DNA of 64,000 bases from CALNYZ01 sp942490945 (GTDB lineage: Bacteria > Pseudomonadota > Gammaproteobacteria > UBA6429 > Thiohalophilaceae): positions 62,001 through 126,000 of the forward strand of contig CALNYZ010000018.1 of the NCBI GenBank assembly GCA_942490945.1, read 5' to 3'. The notes under the pieces were generated by a model. That model was given only the letters and a program-made list of their open reading frames with translations. It made no database searches and was not told where the DNA came from. Positions within the stretch are counted from its first letter, which is position 1, and each line of letters begins with the position of its first letter. Both the position numbers and the translations under genes were made by a program. Shown piece after piece: positions 7,290 to 16,133 of the stretch.

Positions 7290-8231
7290 ATGAGTAGTTA
7301 TTTATATTTTGGTACATTTTGTGAGCCTGGGCTGAGACATGAGTTGGCTTTTGATGCATATTCGATTGGCAGGGGTAAACGAGCAGCTGAGCCAAATATT
7401 CTGAATGTAAAGGCTTTGTATTATTCTGAAAACGGCGTGCTTTTACTGGAAGAAATGCTGGATTGCTTATCACCAGTATGTGAGTTAAAAGCGGTTGATT
7501 CACGGGTACTGGTATTATTAAAGATTACATATACTCAACTGTTACCATCAAATATATACGGATTTATAACAAATACAAGAACAGGTGAAGGGACGTCTTA
7601 TCCATTAAATGCGGCAATCGGTTGGCCAGAGACAGATACGTGGTACAACAGGGCTGTTATGCCGATCGGTAAACCACCGGAAAATTGGGAAAATTATCTG
7701 TATATTGCCAATCCAAGTCGCTGGAGTGCGATGAAAATTCAGATTAGATATTATTGTGAGGGCGAATATAAAAGCAAATCATATAATCTTGGCCCAAAAC
7801 ATAGTTTACAGATATCGCTGAAAGAAGAAGCAAACGCACTTGGTGTAAGAAGAGGTGTTGATGCGATAGCAGTGATATCACGCAATAAATCGATTGCATA
7901 TCTCTCTGGAAGAAATGTCAACAGTGGAAGTATCAGCTTTCTTGAGCACCTTGTCACTTTACCACGAACTAACATCAAATTAGACAAAGCAAAACCATGG
8001 AATGATTTGAAGGAAGCTGATGGAGACATCGCTGATCAAATTATATGTTACTGCAATGGTAAAACACTAGGGAATTTACTGGATGGTTCACTTGGTACAG
8101 ATACAGGTAATTATTGTACAGGATGTCGTGATGACATTCGAACTATAAAAAAATTTATAAAGTTTAATCCGGAGTTGTCTGTAAAGCCAACTGAATTAAT
8201 TAAAGCAATTACTGGTAATAACAGTGAGTGA
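7290..8231 (+). CDS. Beta-rich protein with C-terminal BFD-like [2Fe-2S] Cys motif
   Basis: 313 residues. Residues 1-225 are strand-rich and of unknown family (ENYLYIANPSRWSAMKIQIR, GPKHSLQISL). Residues ~245-300 resemble the bacterioferritin-associated ferredoxin-like domain: IICYCNGKTLGNLL followed by YCTGCRDDIRTIKKFI. This gives Cys253-x-Cys255 and Cys276-x2-Cys279, the CxC...CxxC set that binds [2Fe-2S] in Bfd and in NirB/GltB-type enzymes. The spacing between pairs (20) is shorter than the ~30 usual there. Such a cluster on a protein in a glycan operon is unexpected. It starts 12 bases after the previous gene. Function unknown; iron-sulfur binding is an inference. Confidence 0.6.
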   Translation: MSSYLYFGTFCEPGLRHELAFDAYSIGRGKRAAEPNILNVKALYYSENGVLLLEEMLDCLSPVCELKAVDSRVLVLLKITYTQLLPSNIYGFITNTRTGEGTSYPLNAAIGWPETDTWYNRAVMPIGKPPENWENYLYIANPSRWSAMKIQIRYYCEGEYKSKSYNLGPKHSLQISLKEEANALGVRRGVDAIAVISRNKSIAYLSGRNVNSGSISFLEHLVTLPRTNIKLDKAKPWNDLKEADGDIADQIICYCNGKTLGNLLDGSLGTDTGNYCTGCRDDIRTIKKFIKFNPELSVKPTELIKAITGNNSE

Positions 8232-8245
8232 TATGAAGGATATTT

Positions 8246-9106
8246 ATGATTAATAAATTTAAATTAAACTTGGCGAAAATGATTTGGAGAAAAATCGAGG
8301 AATGGGGAGCCAAGCACACAGATATTACGCTACACGATCCAAAGAATGAAACTAAATCTGTAAAATTGTCATATCCATACGAATTTAATATTGCAGGTAA
8401 GAGTTTACAAGTTGAGTTACAAAATATGCGGCATTACAAAAGATGGCGTTCACTTAGTGATGAAATGAAAAAAAATGTAAACGACATGAATACGCCAATA
8501 GCATGGCTGGTTAAAAATATACAAAAAGACAGTATTGTATATGATGTGGGTGCAAATGTAGGGAACATAGGTACATTGGCATGTTTATTAGAGCCTGAGG
8601 CTAGAGTTTTTGCTTTCGAGCCGGAGCCAAATTCTTTTCTGCAACTATGTAGAACTATTAGTTTGAATAATCTGAATATAATTCCTCATTCATTTGCATT
8701 GTCAGATAGTATAGAGCTAAATAAATTTCACATAGATAAAGCCTTCGATGCGGCTTTATCAAATCATCAGTTTGGAGATGCTGTCACAAGTGCAGCCAAT
8801 CCGTTTAAGCAGGCATTCGAAATTGGTACGTTTTCTTTTACACTTGATTCTCTGGTTTACGAGCATGGTATGCCACCACCAACACTAGTTAAAATTGATG
8901 TGGATGGAATTGATGCTAAAGTCGTCAAGGGAATGGAAAGAATTCTTGCATCAGGCAGTGTTAAAAGCGTAGTAACTGAGGCAACCGGCCGAAAAAACAT
9001 TAATATAATTACCAATATAATGGAGAATAATGGATTCATACAGAAAAATAAAGAATCTGAAATTGAGCAAGTGTCATGTGATCTTGTATTTGACCGATCA
9101 GAATAA
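8246..9106 (+). CDS. FkbM-family SAM-dependent methyltransferase
   Basis: 286 residues. FkbM hallmarks: YDVGANVGNIGTLAC (SAM motif I, residues ~99-113), FAFEPEPNSFLQL (acidic ribose-binding residue after beta2), LDSLVYEHG, LVKIDVDGIDAKVVKGM, then a C-terminal TEATG strand. It O-methylates a hydroxyl, commonly of sugars in surface glycans. AAGGA lies 7 nt before the ATG. The N-terminal ~90 residues are an accessory region. Acceptor unknown, probably a sugar of this locus's glycan. Confidence 0.85.
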   Translation: MINKFKLNLAKMIWRKIEEWGAKHTDITLHDPKNETKSVKLSYPYEFNIAGKSLQVELQNMRHYKRWRSLSDEMKKNVNDMNTPIAWLVKNIQKDSIVYDVGANVGNIGTLACLLEPEARVFAFEPEPNSFLQLCRTISLNNLNIIPHSFALSDSIELNKFHIDKAFDAALSNHQFGDAVTSAANPFKQAFEIGTFSFTLDSLVYEHGMPPPTLVKIDVDGIDAKVVKGMERILASGSVKSVVTEATGRKNINIITNIMENNGFIQKNKESEIEQVSCDLVFDRSE

Positions 9107-9164
9107 ATTCATACATATTTAAATTGAAAGTATTTAGTCTGATTCAAGATTTGAAATAATTATT

Positions 9165-10880
9165 ATGAGAGTATCTGTAGTTAATGAATTTAAACGCAAC
9201 TTCAAAAAACATAAATCGAGATGGCTGTTTTCTTTTATTGCACTTCAGGTAATACCTGTATTTGAGGTAACGTTAATATCTCTGATATATCTGCTGCTAG
9301 ATGAAGGTAAACGCGACAAAATCGATAAATGGTTAAGGAGTGACGCATTTATATTTCAGAATATGTATATCGACTACGACATAAAACCACTAGTTCTGAT
9401 ATTTTGTCTGGCAATTTTTATTCTTTTATTTCAGATGGCGCTGCGTTATGCGGCAGAGGTAAACCTGACGCGGTTAAGAATACTGGTGTATATTGAAGAT
9501 GGACAAATGATGTTGGCTAAGTACCTGTATGCTGATAGTGCGATTTTGAATAAACTTGGTAAGGAACGCATTACCATGAGTCTTACTAATGATTGCGGTA
9601 TTTTTGGGGATATCATAAAGCAATCTATGGAGATTATAGCTGCTACGTTAACGTTATTTTTATATCTTATTACTACACTGTTTCTTTCGTGGAAAATGTT
9701 ATTAATTGCATCAGCGATATATGCATTACCATTATATATTAGCAGAAAAACATATGGAAAAATGCAGTCAATTTCAAGATTAAAAATATCTGCACAGGAA
9801 GAAGTACTTGGGTTTTTTACAGATATCTTAAGTGGCTTTCAACGCTCGAGAGTTGATGCACTTGAAAATGAATTAGCGGTAAAATCTACTGATGTTTTGT
9901 CGCGTAGCCAGCAGTGGCGATTGTTAAAAAGAATTACAGAAACTCGCTTTAAAATAATAATGGATGGTTTATCCTTGTTTGGAGTGACTGTTATTATTTT
10001 TGTGGGTGTGGCCATCTTAAAAGTAGAAATAGCAATTATAATGTTGTTATTCGTTGTTTTTAACAGAATGAAATCATCAATATCAATCCTGACAATGTCA
10101 ATTATGAATGTGAAGTCACAAATCCCGCATATTCAGAGATACATAGAGTTAGTTGAAATGTTTGGTGATAAATTGCAAACAAATACATCATTATCGACTA
10201 CTGATAATATTATTAATAAAGTTGAGTGTAAAAATGTCAATTTCTCTTATGATAACCAGGCAGTGCTTAAAAATATCAATTTTAAGGTGCAGTCTGGAGA
10301 CAGAGTTTTAATAACTGGTATGTCAGGTCAGGGAAAGTCTACTTTAATAGAGTTATTGTGTGGCTTACTCACACCAGATAGCGGTGAAATACTCATTAAT
10401 GATATGGTTTTTGATGAAAGTTTATTTTATAAGCTTAGGGACAGAATCTGCTATGTTTCACCGGATGTGTATTTATTCAATGATACATTGAAAAACAATA
10501 TAACTATGGGTGACTGTGTTTTAAGTGACGCATCGTTAAATGACGCAATTAGATTATCTGGACTTGACGAATTAGTTGAGAGCCTTCCAAATGGAATTGA
10601 ATCCAGTATTGGACTAAACGGCGGAGACTTATCGTTGGGGCAAAGGCAAAGGGTTATATTAGCAAGGCTTTATATGAGGGCACCTCAATTAATATTACTA
10701 GACGAAGCAACAGCAAACCTTGATCCTGCACTCGAGACAAAAATAATTGAAAAATTACAAAATTTTATACCTGATACATCTTTGGTAGTTATGATTTCAC
10801 ATAAACCACCAATTGGTTATGCATATAATAAACATTTCACTATTTATAATGGTGAGCTTACGACAGATATGAAACATTAA
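9165..10880 (+). CDS. ABC exporter (TMD-NBD half-transporter), PglK/MsbA-like flippase
   Basis: 571 residues: an N-terminal transmembrane domain (six hydrophobic spans within ~1-310), then an ATPase domain. Walker A is GMSGQGKST (385-393), signature LSLGQRQR (~489; Leu replaces Gly of LSGGQ), Walker B LILLDEATANLD (~508-517), and H-loop MISHK (~543). Architecture and length match MsbA and the Campylobacter N-glycan flippase PglK (564 aa). No Wzx-type flippase is recognised in the window, so this is the best candidate to move the lipid-linked glycan across the inner membrane. Export of a lipid or peptide cannot be excluded. Confidence 0.85.
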   Translation: MRVSVVNEFKRNFKKHKSRWLFSFIALQVIPVFEVTLISLIYLLLDEGKRDKIDKWLRSDAFIFQNMYIDYDIKPLVLIFCLAIFILLFQMALRYAAEVNLTRLRILVYIEDGQMMLAKYLYADSAILNKLGKERITMSLTNDCGIFGDIIKQSMEIIAATLTLFLYLITTLFLSWKMLLIASAIYALPLYISRKTYGKMQSISRLKISAQEEVLGFFTDILSGFQRSRVDALENELAVKSTDVLSRSQQWRLLKRITETRFKIIMDGLSLFGVTVIIFVGVAILKVEIAIIMLLFVVFNRMKSSISILTMSIMNVKSQIPHIQRYIELVEMFGDKLQTNTSLSTTDNIINKVECKNVNFSYDNQAVLKNINFKVQSGDRVLITGMSGQGKSTLIELLCGLLTPDSGEILINDMVFDESLFYKLRDRICYVSPDVYLFNDTLKNNITMGDCVLSDASLNDAIRLSGLDELVESLPNGIESSIGLNGGDLSLGQRQRVILARLYMRAPQLILLDEATANLDPALETKIIEKLQNFIPDTSLVVMISHKPPIGYAYNKHFTIYNGELTTDMKH

Positions 10881-10950
10881 GAGTTTCGAATTTATTAGGT
10901 CTTAAGACGAAGTTTAATGTACGCAGGCCATAACAGTTTTTGGAGACAAT

Positions 10951-12027
10951 ATGGCAAATAAAGATAAATTAGCGAAAAAAGCTCAGGAAGCTATAAAGCT
11001 TGGTGGACATTATGATGCGCCGGTAGGGTTACCTGAAATAGATGCCCTATACGAACTCAATCCAAATGAGACTTACCATGAAGTAATTTTCAGTGAAAAT
11101 TGGAAAAAACATCGTGAAAAAGTATATTTTGATTATAGAAATGACTGGGAGTCTATTCCTAAACAAAAGCTGGAAACACCATTTCCAATTCATTTAGATA
11201 TTGAAACTACAAATATATGTAATCTTAGATGCCCAATGTGTCCCAGGACAATTCTTATGGCAGAGGATAAGTTCTCTACTTTGGGGTATATGAGTAAGGA
11301 GCAATATAAAAATATTATAGATGAGGCTGTAACTCATAACGTAAAGTCAATAAAACTTAACTATTTAGGTGAACCATTATCGCACCCTGATGTAGTTTGG
11401 CAGATTGAATATGCTAAAAAAATGGGTATTGTGGATACAATGATGAATTCTAATGGCGCATTACTTAAGAAGAAACTGGCAGAAAATTTGCTTGATGCAG
11501 GCCTCGACAATTTATTTATTTCGTTTGATGCAATAAATCCCAAAGATTTTGAAACGCAACGTTTGGGCACATCAATAGGAAAGGTAATTGACAATGTTTA
11601 TGAATTCTTAAAATTACGTGAGAAAATTAATCCAGGTTGCCAGGTAAGAGTATCAATGGTTATGTATAAAGACCCGCATTGGCTGGAACAATTTGAGTGC
11701 TTAAAAGTCATGTGGAAAGGTCTGGTAGATGCGGTAGGGTATGGTTATTATGTGGAACGGACAGAAGATAAGCAAAGTGATTATCCTGAAGTAAAAGGCT
11801 TTTATTGTGCGCAACCTTTCCAACGCATGTTTCTTAAATATAATGGAAATGTGACAATATGCTGTGTCGATGACAAAGATGAAGTTGTAGTGGGAAATTG
11901 GCATCGTGATAAATTATACGATATATGGAATGGTGATGAGTATAAAGATATACGAAAAAAACATGCGTCAGGTAATTACTATGACATAGCGATGTGCAGG
12001 AAGTGTTATTTACCCGTATCGTTATGA
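10951..12027 (+). CDS. Radical SAM protein with C-terminal SPASM-type cluster domain
   Basis: 358 residues. The radical SAM [4Fe-4S] motif CNLRCPMC gives Cys90, Cys94 and Cys97 (CxxxCxxC). The GEP-like motif appears as LGEPLSHPD. The C-terminus has Cys-rich SPASM features: TICCVDDKDEV, a VGNWHRDKLYDIWNG segment typical of SPASM proteins, and CRKCYLP at the end, able to hold an auxiliary Fe-S cluster. GGAG Shine-Dalgarno present. Reaction unknown: candidates are sugar dehydrogenation/epimerisation (as in aminoglycoside or PQQ-type tailoring) or peptide modification. Its position between a flippase and the first NeuB-like gene suggests a sugar or carrier substrate. Confidence 0.8.
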   Translation: MANKDKLAKKAQEAIKLGGHYDAPVGLPEIDALYELNPNETYHEVIFSENWKKHREKVYFDYRNDWESIPKQKLETPFPIHLDIETTNICNLRCPMCPRTILMAEDKFSTLGYMSKEQYKNIIDEAVTHNVKSIKLNYLGEPLSHPDVVWQIEYAKKMGIVDTMMNSNGALLKKKLAENLLDAGLDNLFISFDAINPKDFETQRLGTSIGKVIDNVYEFLKLREKINPGCQVRVSMVMYKDPHWLEQFECLKVMWKGLVDAVGYGYYVERTEDKQSDYPEVKGFYCAQPFQRMFLKYNGNVTICCVDDKDEVVVGNWHRDKLYDIWNGDEYKDIRKKHASGNYYDIAMCRKCYLPVSL

Positions 12028-12349
12028 ATAAATAAGTTGGTAATAAATTAACTATGCCATGGATCGGTAGCATTGTTTTAACATAAAATTAATTACATTA
12101 AGTTTCATTTAATCGGTAACTATATAATTAATAACAAGCTACTACGGCAGAGAAATTATATTCGCTTGCTCATTGTAGTTAAAATATATATTTCTTATTT
12201 ATGGCTAATCTGATTTTTATTACTATCATCACAAACGAAATGTAATACACTGAACATTTTTATTTAACTGATTTCAAAAAGAAGAATCATCACACTAATA
12301 TATTTTGTGGTTGAATGTCTAAAAAAATATTTTTTAAAGGTTATATATA
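12028..12349. other. 322-nt AT-rich gap between glycan genes, no gene seen
   Basis: This is the longest internal gap of the locus. No open frame with a plausible start and no GC-rich hairpin/T-run was found. A perfect TATAAT occurs at 12123-12128, but no acceptable -35 lies 16-18 bases upstream. AAAGG before the ATG at 12350 is the only clear translation signal. It could hold an internal promoter or be a junction left by module insertion. Confidence 0.4.
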
Positions 12350-13387
12350 ATGAGCAATCCTATTTATATTATTGCCGAGATGGCATATTCACATGACGGT
12401 GATACGTCGCTAGCCAAAGATATTATTACCAAGGCAGCAGATGCAGGTGCAGATGCAATAAGTATTCACATAACGCATATGCCGGATTATATGGTTCGGC
12501 ATTATGGGAGTGGACCAGGACGGGTATCTGCAGGAAAAGAAAATGAAGAGATATACAAGTATATTGACAGAATATCTTTATCATTTGATGAATGGGCCGA
12601 TGTTGTTAAAGTAGCAAAAGACAAAGAACTTGATCTGGTCATTATGCCTAATGACAGGGCGAGCCTTGAATTTACAAAAAAACTATCACCAGCAGCATAT
12701 GTATTATCGGCTGCTTGTTTTGAAGAATATGATTTTATTCGGGATGTTGCTCTCGAAAATAAGCATATTTATTTACGAGTTGGTGGTTCAACGCTTGGTG
12801 AGATTGAGAAGGTGATTAGCGTTATTTCGAAAGCTGGAAATAACAATATAACATTATTATACGGGCACCAGAACTATCCCACGAAAATCACTGACACAAA
12901 TCTAAATTATCTCAGAATACTAAAAAAGACTTTTGGCTTACCAGTAGGTATTGCAGACCATATAGACGCGGATGACGAATTTTCGTTGATAGCGCCATTG
13001 CTAGGTATACCGTTGGGTATTAGCTGTATAGAAAAACACATAACACATGATCGCAGCATTAAAGGTGAGGATTTTGAATCTGCATTGAACCATAATGAAT
13101 TCAAACTACTGGTTGAGCGTATGAAAAAGTCAGCAGACGCACTTGGGCGAGGTAATTTATTAGGACTGGACGAGTCATCAGAACAATACAGGAAAAATAT
13201 CAGAAAAAGGCTTGTTGCGGCACAGGATATTAGCAAAGGTGATCTGATTTCGCCAGAGATGTTATGCAGTAAACGCGCAGATGAAGGATTATCGCCAATA
13301 TTCAAGAGTGAGATAATTGGCAGAATTGCTCAGAATAATATCAGCAAAGATACTGGCATAACATTTGACCTTGTGACAGGCAAATAA
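12350..13387 (+). CDS. Divergent NeuB-like synthase with SAF domain, PEP-binding lysines lost
   Basis: 345 residues with the NeuB layout: (beta/alpha)8 barrel, then an SAF/antifreeze-like domain (RKRLVAAQDISKGDLISPEML). It aligns without gaps over long stretches with the canonical NeuB at 18467. The lysine of VKFQ is Ser38 here, the lysine and serine of KIPSGE are Val118 and Ala121, and LSTGM is LRVGG. The two metal-binding histidines of NeuB are kept (ADHID, EKHITHD). In Neisseria NeuB those lysines and serines hold the PEP phosphate, so this protein probably does a different condensation or uses another donor. It pairs with the nucleotidyltransferase 3 bases downstream. Product unknown. Confidence 0.8.
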   Translation: MSNPIYIIAEMAYSHDGDTSLAKDIITKAADAGADAISIHITHMPDYMVRHYGSGPGRVSAGKENEEIYKYIDRISLSFDEWADVVKVAKDKELDLVIMPNDRASLEFTKKLSPAAYVLSAACFEEYDFIRDVALENKHIYLRVGGSTLGEIEKVISVISKAGNNNITLLYGHQNYPTKITDTNLNYLRILKKTFGLPVGIADHIDADDEFSLIAPLLGIPLGISCIEKHITHDRSIKGEDFESALNHNEFKLLVERMKKSADALGRGNLLGLDESSEQYRKNIRKRLVAAQDISKGDLISPEMLCSKRADEGLSPIFKSEIIGRIAQNNISKDTGITFDLVTGK

Positions 13388-13390
13388 ACT

Positions 13391-14140
13391 ATGAGAACTG
13401 GTATTTTATTATCAGTCAGAGAAAAAGCTAAACGATTTCCTGGCAAGGTACTAAAACCGTTGGGAAACAGTAAGACAGTTACAGAATTCCTGCTGGATAG
13501 ATTAAAAAATTCTGTAAGCGCAGACAAAGTTATTCTCAGCACCTCAACAGACAAGCGTGATAACGTATTATGCGAAATAGCACAGCAATGCAATGTTGAA
13601 AGTTTTCGTGGGAGTGAAGATGATAAACTACTTCGTTATCGCGATACTGCGAAGGAACACAATCTTGATTTTGTTGTAATAGTTGATGGGGACGATCCAT
13701 TTATATCGGTTGAACACATAGATAAAATTATTAGTTATGCAGAGAATAAATCAGTTGACTATTTAATATATGAAAATCTTCCATTAGGAGCTACAGGATT
13801 TGGTGTGCGTGTTAGCGCACTCGATAATATATGTAATAGCCGTCCAGAGGAGGACACAGAAGTTTGGGGGCATTATTTTACTAAAAATAAATTATTTCAT
13901 TGCCATTACCTTATAGAAGAGAATAGTTCATTGGCAAGACCAGATGTGCGAATGACACTTGATTACCCGGAAGATTATCTTTTTTTCCAAACTGTTGCTA
14001 CTGCATTATTAAATCAGCATAAAGACTGTTCATTACAAAATATTATTGAATATCTTGAACAAAACCCGGATGTAATAAAGATAAATTCTTCTGTACAAAA
14101 ATTGTATGAGGAAAATCTTCGTCAACATTTGCCGGATTGA
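13391..14140 (+). CDS. SpsF-like sugar cytidylyltransferase
   Basis: 249 residues. The N-terminus GILLSVREKAKRFPGKVLKPLG is the nucleotide-binding loop of the CMP-KDO/SpsF-type transferases (R-x2-S-x-R-x-P-GK). VDGDDPFISVEHID matches their (D)GDxPF metal/substrate motif, and RMTLDYPEDYLFF matches the SpsF RxTLD(Y/T)xED motif. It activates an acidic or amino sugar with CTP, most likely the product of the adjacent divergent NeuB-like enzyme. It begins 3 bases after that gene, so the two are almost surely translated together. Confidence 0.85.
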   Translation: MRTGILLSVREKAKRFPGKVLKPLGNSKTVTEFLLDRLKNSVSADKVILSTSTDKRDNVLCEIAQQCNVESFRGSEDDKLLRYRDTAKEHNLDFVVIVDGDDPFISVEHIDKIISYAENKSVDYLIYENLPLGATGFGVRVSALDNICNSRPEEDTEVWGHYFTKNKLFHCHYLIEENSSLARPDVRMTLDYPEDYLFFQTVATALLNQHKDCSLQNIIEYLEQNPDVIKINSSVQKLYEENLRQHLPD

Positions 14141-14162
14141 TATTTAGATTTCAGGAGAATAC

Positions 14163-14921
14163 ATGTCGCTCGAGCAGGATAAAAATGAATGGTTAAGTCC
14201 TACCAAGGATATTATTGAAAAATATCACAACCGTCAGTATGAGAGAATTTATCGCAGTACGGAGATGTTGTGCGACTGGCTTGAAGATATTAAATTACTT
14301 GATAATTCAGTTCCACAAAAGATAATTGATATTGGAGCTGGAAGTGGAGCTAATGTCAGCTATATAGCTAACAGGTTCAATAGATCACATGTTGATGGTA
14401 TAGAGCTAAATCAGGAACTTGTTGATATTGGGAATAAAAAAATTATAGAACGACGTCTACAAAATGCGAAAATGCATTGTGGTGATCTTTATAACCTTGA
14501 GTACAGTAATTTTAAAAATATAACTGGATTGATAAGCTTCCAGGTTTTATCGTGGTTGCCCGAATATAAACTACCTCTTTCTTTAATGGCAAAAGCAAAT
14601 CCCGAATGGATAGCCATGACATCTTTGTTTTTTGAGGGCAAGGTTGAATGTGAAATCAAACTTGTTGATCATACAGTAATAATTAATAATAAAGTTAGGG
14701 AAAGTTATTACAATATATATTCTTTGCCTTTAATTGAAAAATGCTTTAAAGAACTCGGGTATACCAATTTCTATTTTAAGCGCTTTGAGATAGACATTGA
14801 TTTACCCAGAACTAATTCAATGGGAATGGGCTCGTTTACGGAAAACCTGACTGATGGCAGAAGACTGCAAATTTCCGGACCACTTATGATGCCCTGGTAT
14901 TTTGTTGCGGCTTCAAAATAG
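14163..14921 (+). CDS. Class I SAM-dependent methyltransferase
   Basis: 252 residues. Motif I is IIDIGAGSGANVSYIA (~57-72). Motif II acidic residue lies in DGIELNQEL, and a post-I HCGDLY segment marks the adenine-binding Asp. A conserved SFQVLSWLPEY replaces the usual 'nvleHv'. AGGAGA Shine-Dalgarno present. No zinc motif. It follows the nucleotidyltransferase and likely methylates the sugar of this module. N-, O- or C-methylation cannot be told from sequence. Confidence 0.78.
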   Translation: MSLEQDKNEWLSPTKDIIEKYHNRQYERIYRSTEMLCDWLEDIKLLDNSVPQKIIDIGAGSGANVSYIANRFNRSHVDGIELNQELVDIGNKKIIERRLQNAKMHCGDLYNLEYSNFKNITGLISFQVLSWLPEYKLPLSLMAKANPEWIAMTSLFFEGKVECEIKLVDHTVIINNKVRESYYNIYSLPLIEKCFKELGYTNFYFKRFEIDIDLPRTNSMGMGSFTENLTDGRRLQISGPLMMPWYFVAASK

Positions 14922-14924
14922 TTA

Positions 14925-16133
14925 ATGATTTTGATAATCGTAAGAAGGTATATGGATGTAGATCATTTGGCGCCATTAGCATATTTTTTGTCCGTAGAAC
15001 GCAAGAAAGAAATTATTTTTTTAAGTATGAATCCTCAATTAATTCTGGAGAATGATTTCAGGTTAGCAATACTCAGAAAAGCAGGTGTAACTATAGGTAG
15101 CCTATATAATTATGGTGCAAATTCTCTATTTGAAAAATTATGTACTTTTATATTATTGACGAAATCGGGTAATATTTTTACAAAGTATTGTTTGAACTAT
15201 TTTAGAAATTACATTAAGAGAAATCTGGTAAATATATACAATCGTGAATGGTGTGAGAAACTATTATTAAAATTGCAAGTGTCCTGTGTAATATTAGACT
15301 GGGCCAAGTATCAAACCCTGTTAACTGGACCTGTAACGACTGCAGCAAAAACGCTTGCTATACCATCTATTTCATATCCTCATGGTATAGATCACGTCGA
15401 ATGTGATACGTACTTTGCAAAAATAAATGATAATACATTTAACCATTTTGATTATATTGTACTTCCTAATAACATTCGGAATAAATATATAGCTACAACC
15501 AATGAAGGAAAAAAGCGCACCGTAGTCTTGGGCAGCCTTCGATTTACGGAAAAGTGGAGCTATTTATTGAGGCAACATTATTCAGACAAAACAACCAAAA
15601 AAGCGACATCTGGAAAAATTAAGGTTTTATATATAGATTCCGCAGAAAAGTCTGAAATAGTGGAATCAATTAAACTTATAAGAAAATTGTCAGTTGTAGA
15701 TAATATTGCGTTGACTGTACAGCCTCGAATTATAGATGATCAAAAAAACGATCTGTTTTACAAATTTGAAAATACTAATGTAAATGTTGATTACTCAACG
15801 CCCGCAGTTGTGCTCTGTGAGAGGGCAGATATTATAATTGGAACTACAAGTTCTATCTTCATGGAATCATTTATTCAAAATAAGCATTTTATTTTTTTAA
15901 GATATATTTCTGCCCATAAAACCATGTATGAAAATTATGATGCATGCTGGTTTGCGGAGTCGATAGAACATATTCTGGATTTAATTTACGATATATCCAG
16001 AAATATGATCTCCAAAGATTCCAGTAAAATCAATAAGTTTGTTCGAGAAATTCTAAACGGCGGATATGAGCCAGGTGAAATAATTGAATTAAACCTGGAT
16101 TTTGTGACAGGTGTAAGCGTTAAAAATACATGA
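14925..16133 (+). CDS. GT-B-like glycosyltransferase, capsule-synthesis type
   Basis: 402 residues, weakly conserved. The N-terminal half has a Rossmann-like pattern (ILIIVRRYMDVDHLAPLAYFL) and VILDWAKYQT followed by IPSISYPHGIDH. The C-terminal half has LCERADIIIGTTSSIFMESFIQNKHFIFL, the nucleotide-binding segment seen in the capsule family and in the proteins at 4944, 30875 and 39492 (D-x3-YST/TTSS-x2-Egl). It starts 3 bases after the methyltransferase and overlaps the next gene by 4 (ATGA). Probably transfers this module's activated sugar. Confidence 0.6.
   Translation: MILIIVRRYMDVDHLAPLAYFLSVERKKEIIFLSMNPQLILENDFRLAILRKAGVTIGSLYNYGANSLFEKLCTFILLTKSGNIFTKYCLNYFRNYIKRNLVNIYNREWCEKLLLKLQVSCVILDWAKYQTLLTGPVTTAAKTLAIPSISYPHGIDHVECDTYFAKINDNTFNHFDYIVLPNNIRNKYIATTNEGKKRTVVLGSLRFTEKWSYLLRQHYSDKTTKKATSGKIKVLYIDSAEKSEIVESIKLIRKLSVVDNIALTVQPRIIDDQKNDLFYKFENTNVNVDYSTPAVVLCERADIIIGTTSSIFMESFIQNKHFIFLRYISAHKTMYENYDACWFAESIEHILDLIYDISRNMISKDSSKINKFVREILNGGYEPGEIIELNLDFVTGVSVKNT

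Noticed and set aside
12123..12128. Perfect TATAAT as an internal promoter
   Set aside because: No -35-like hexamer at 16-18 bp spacing; such matches are expected by chance in AT-rich DNA.
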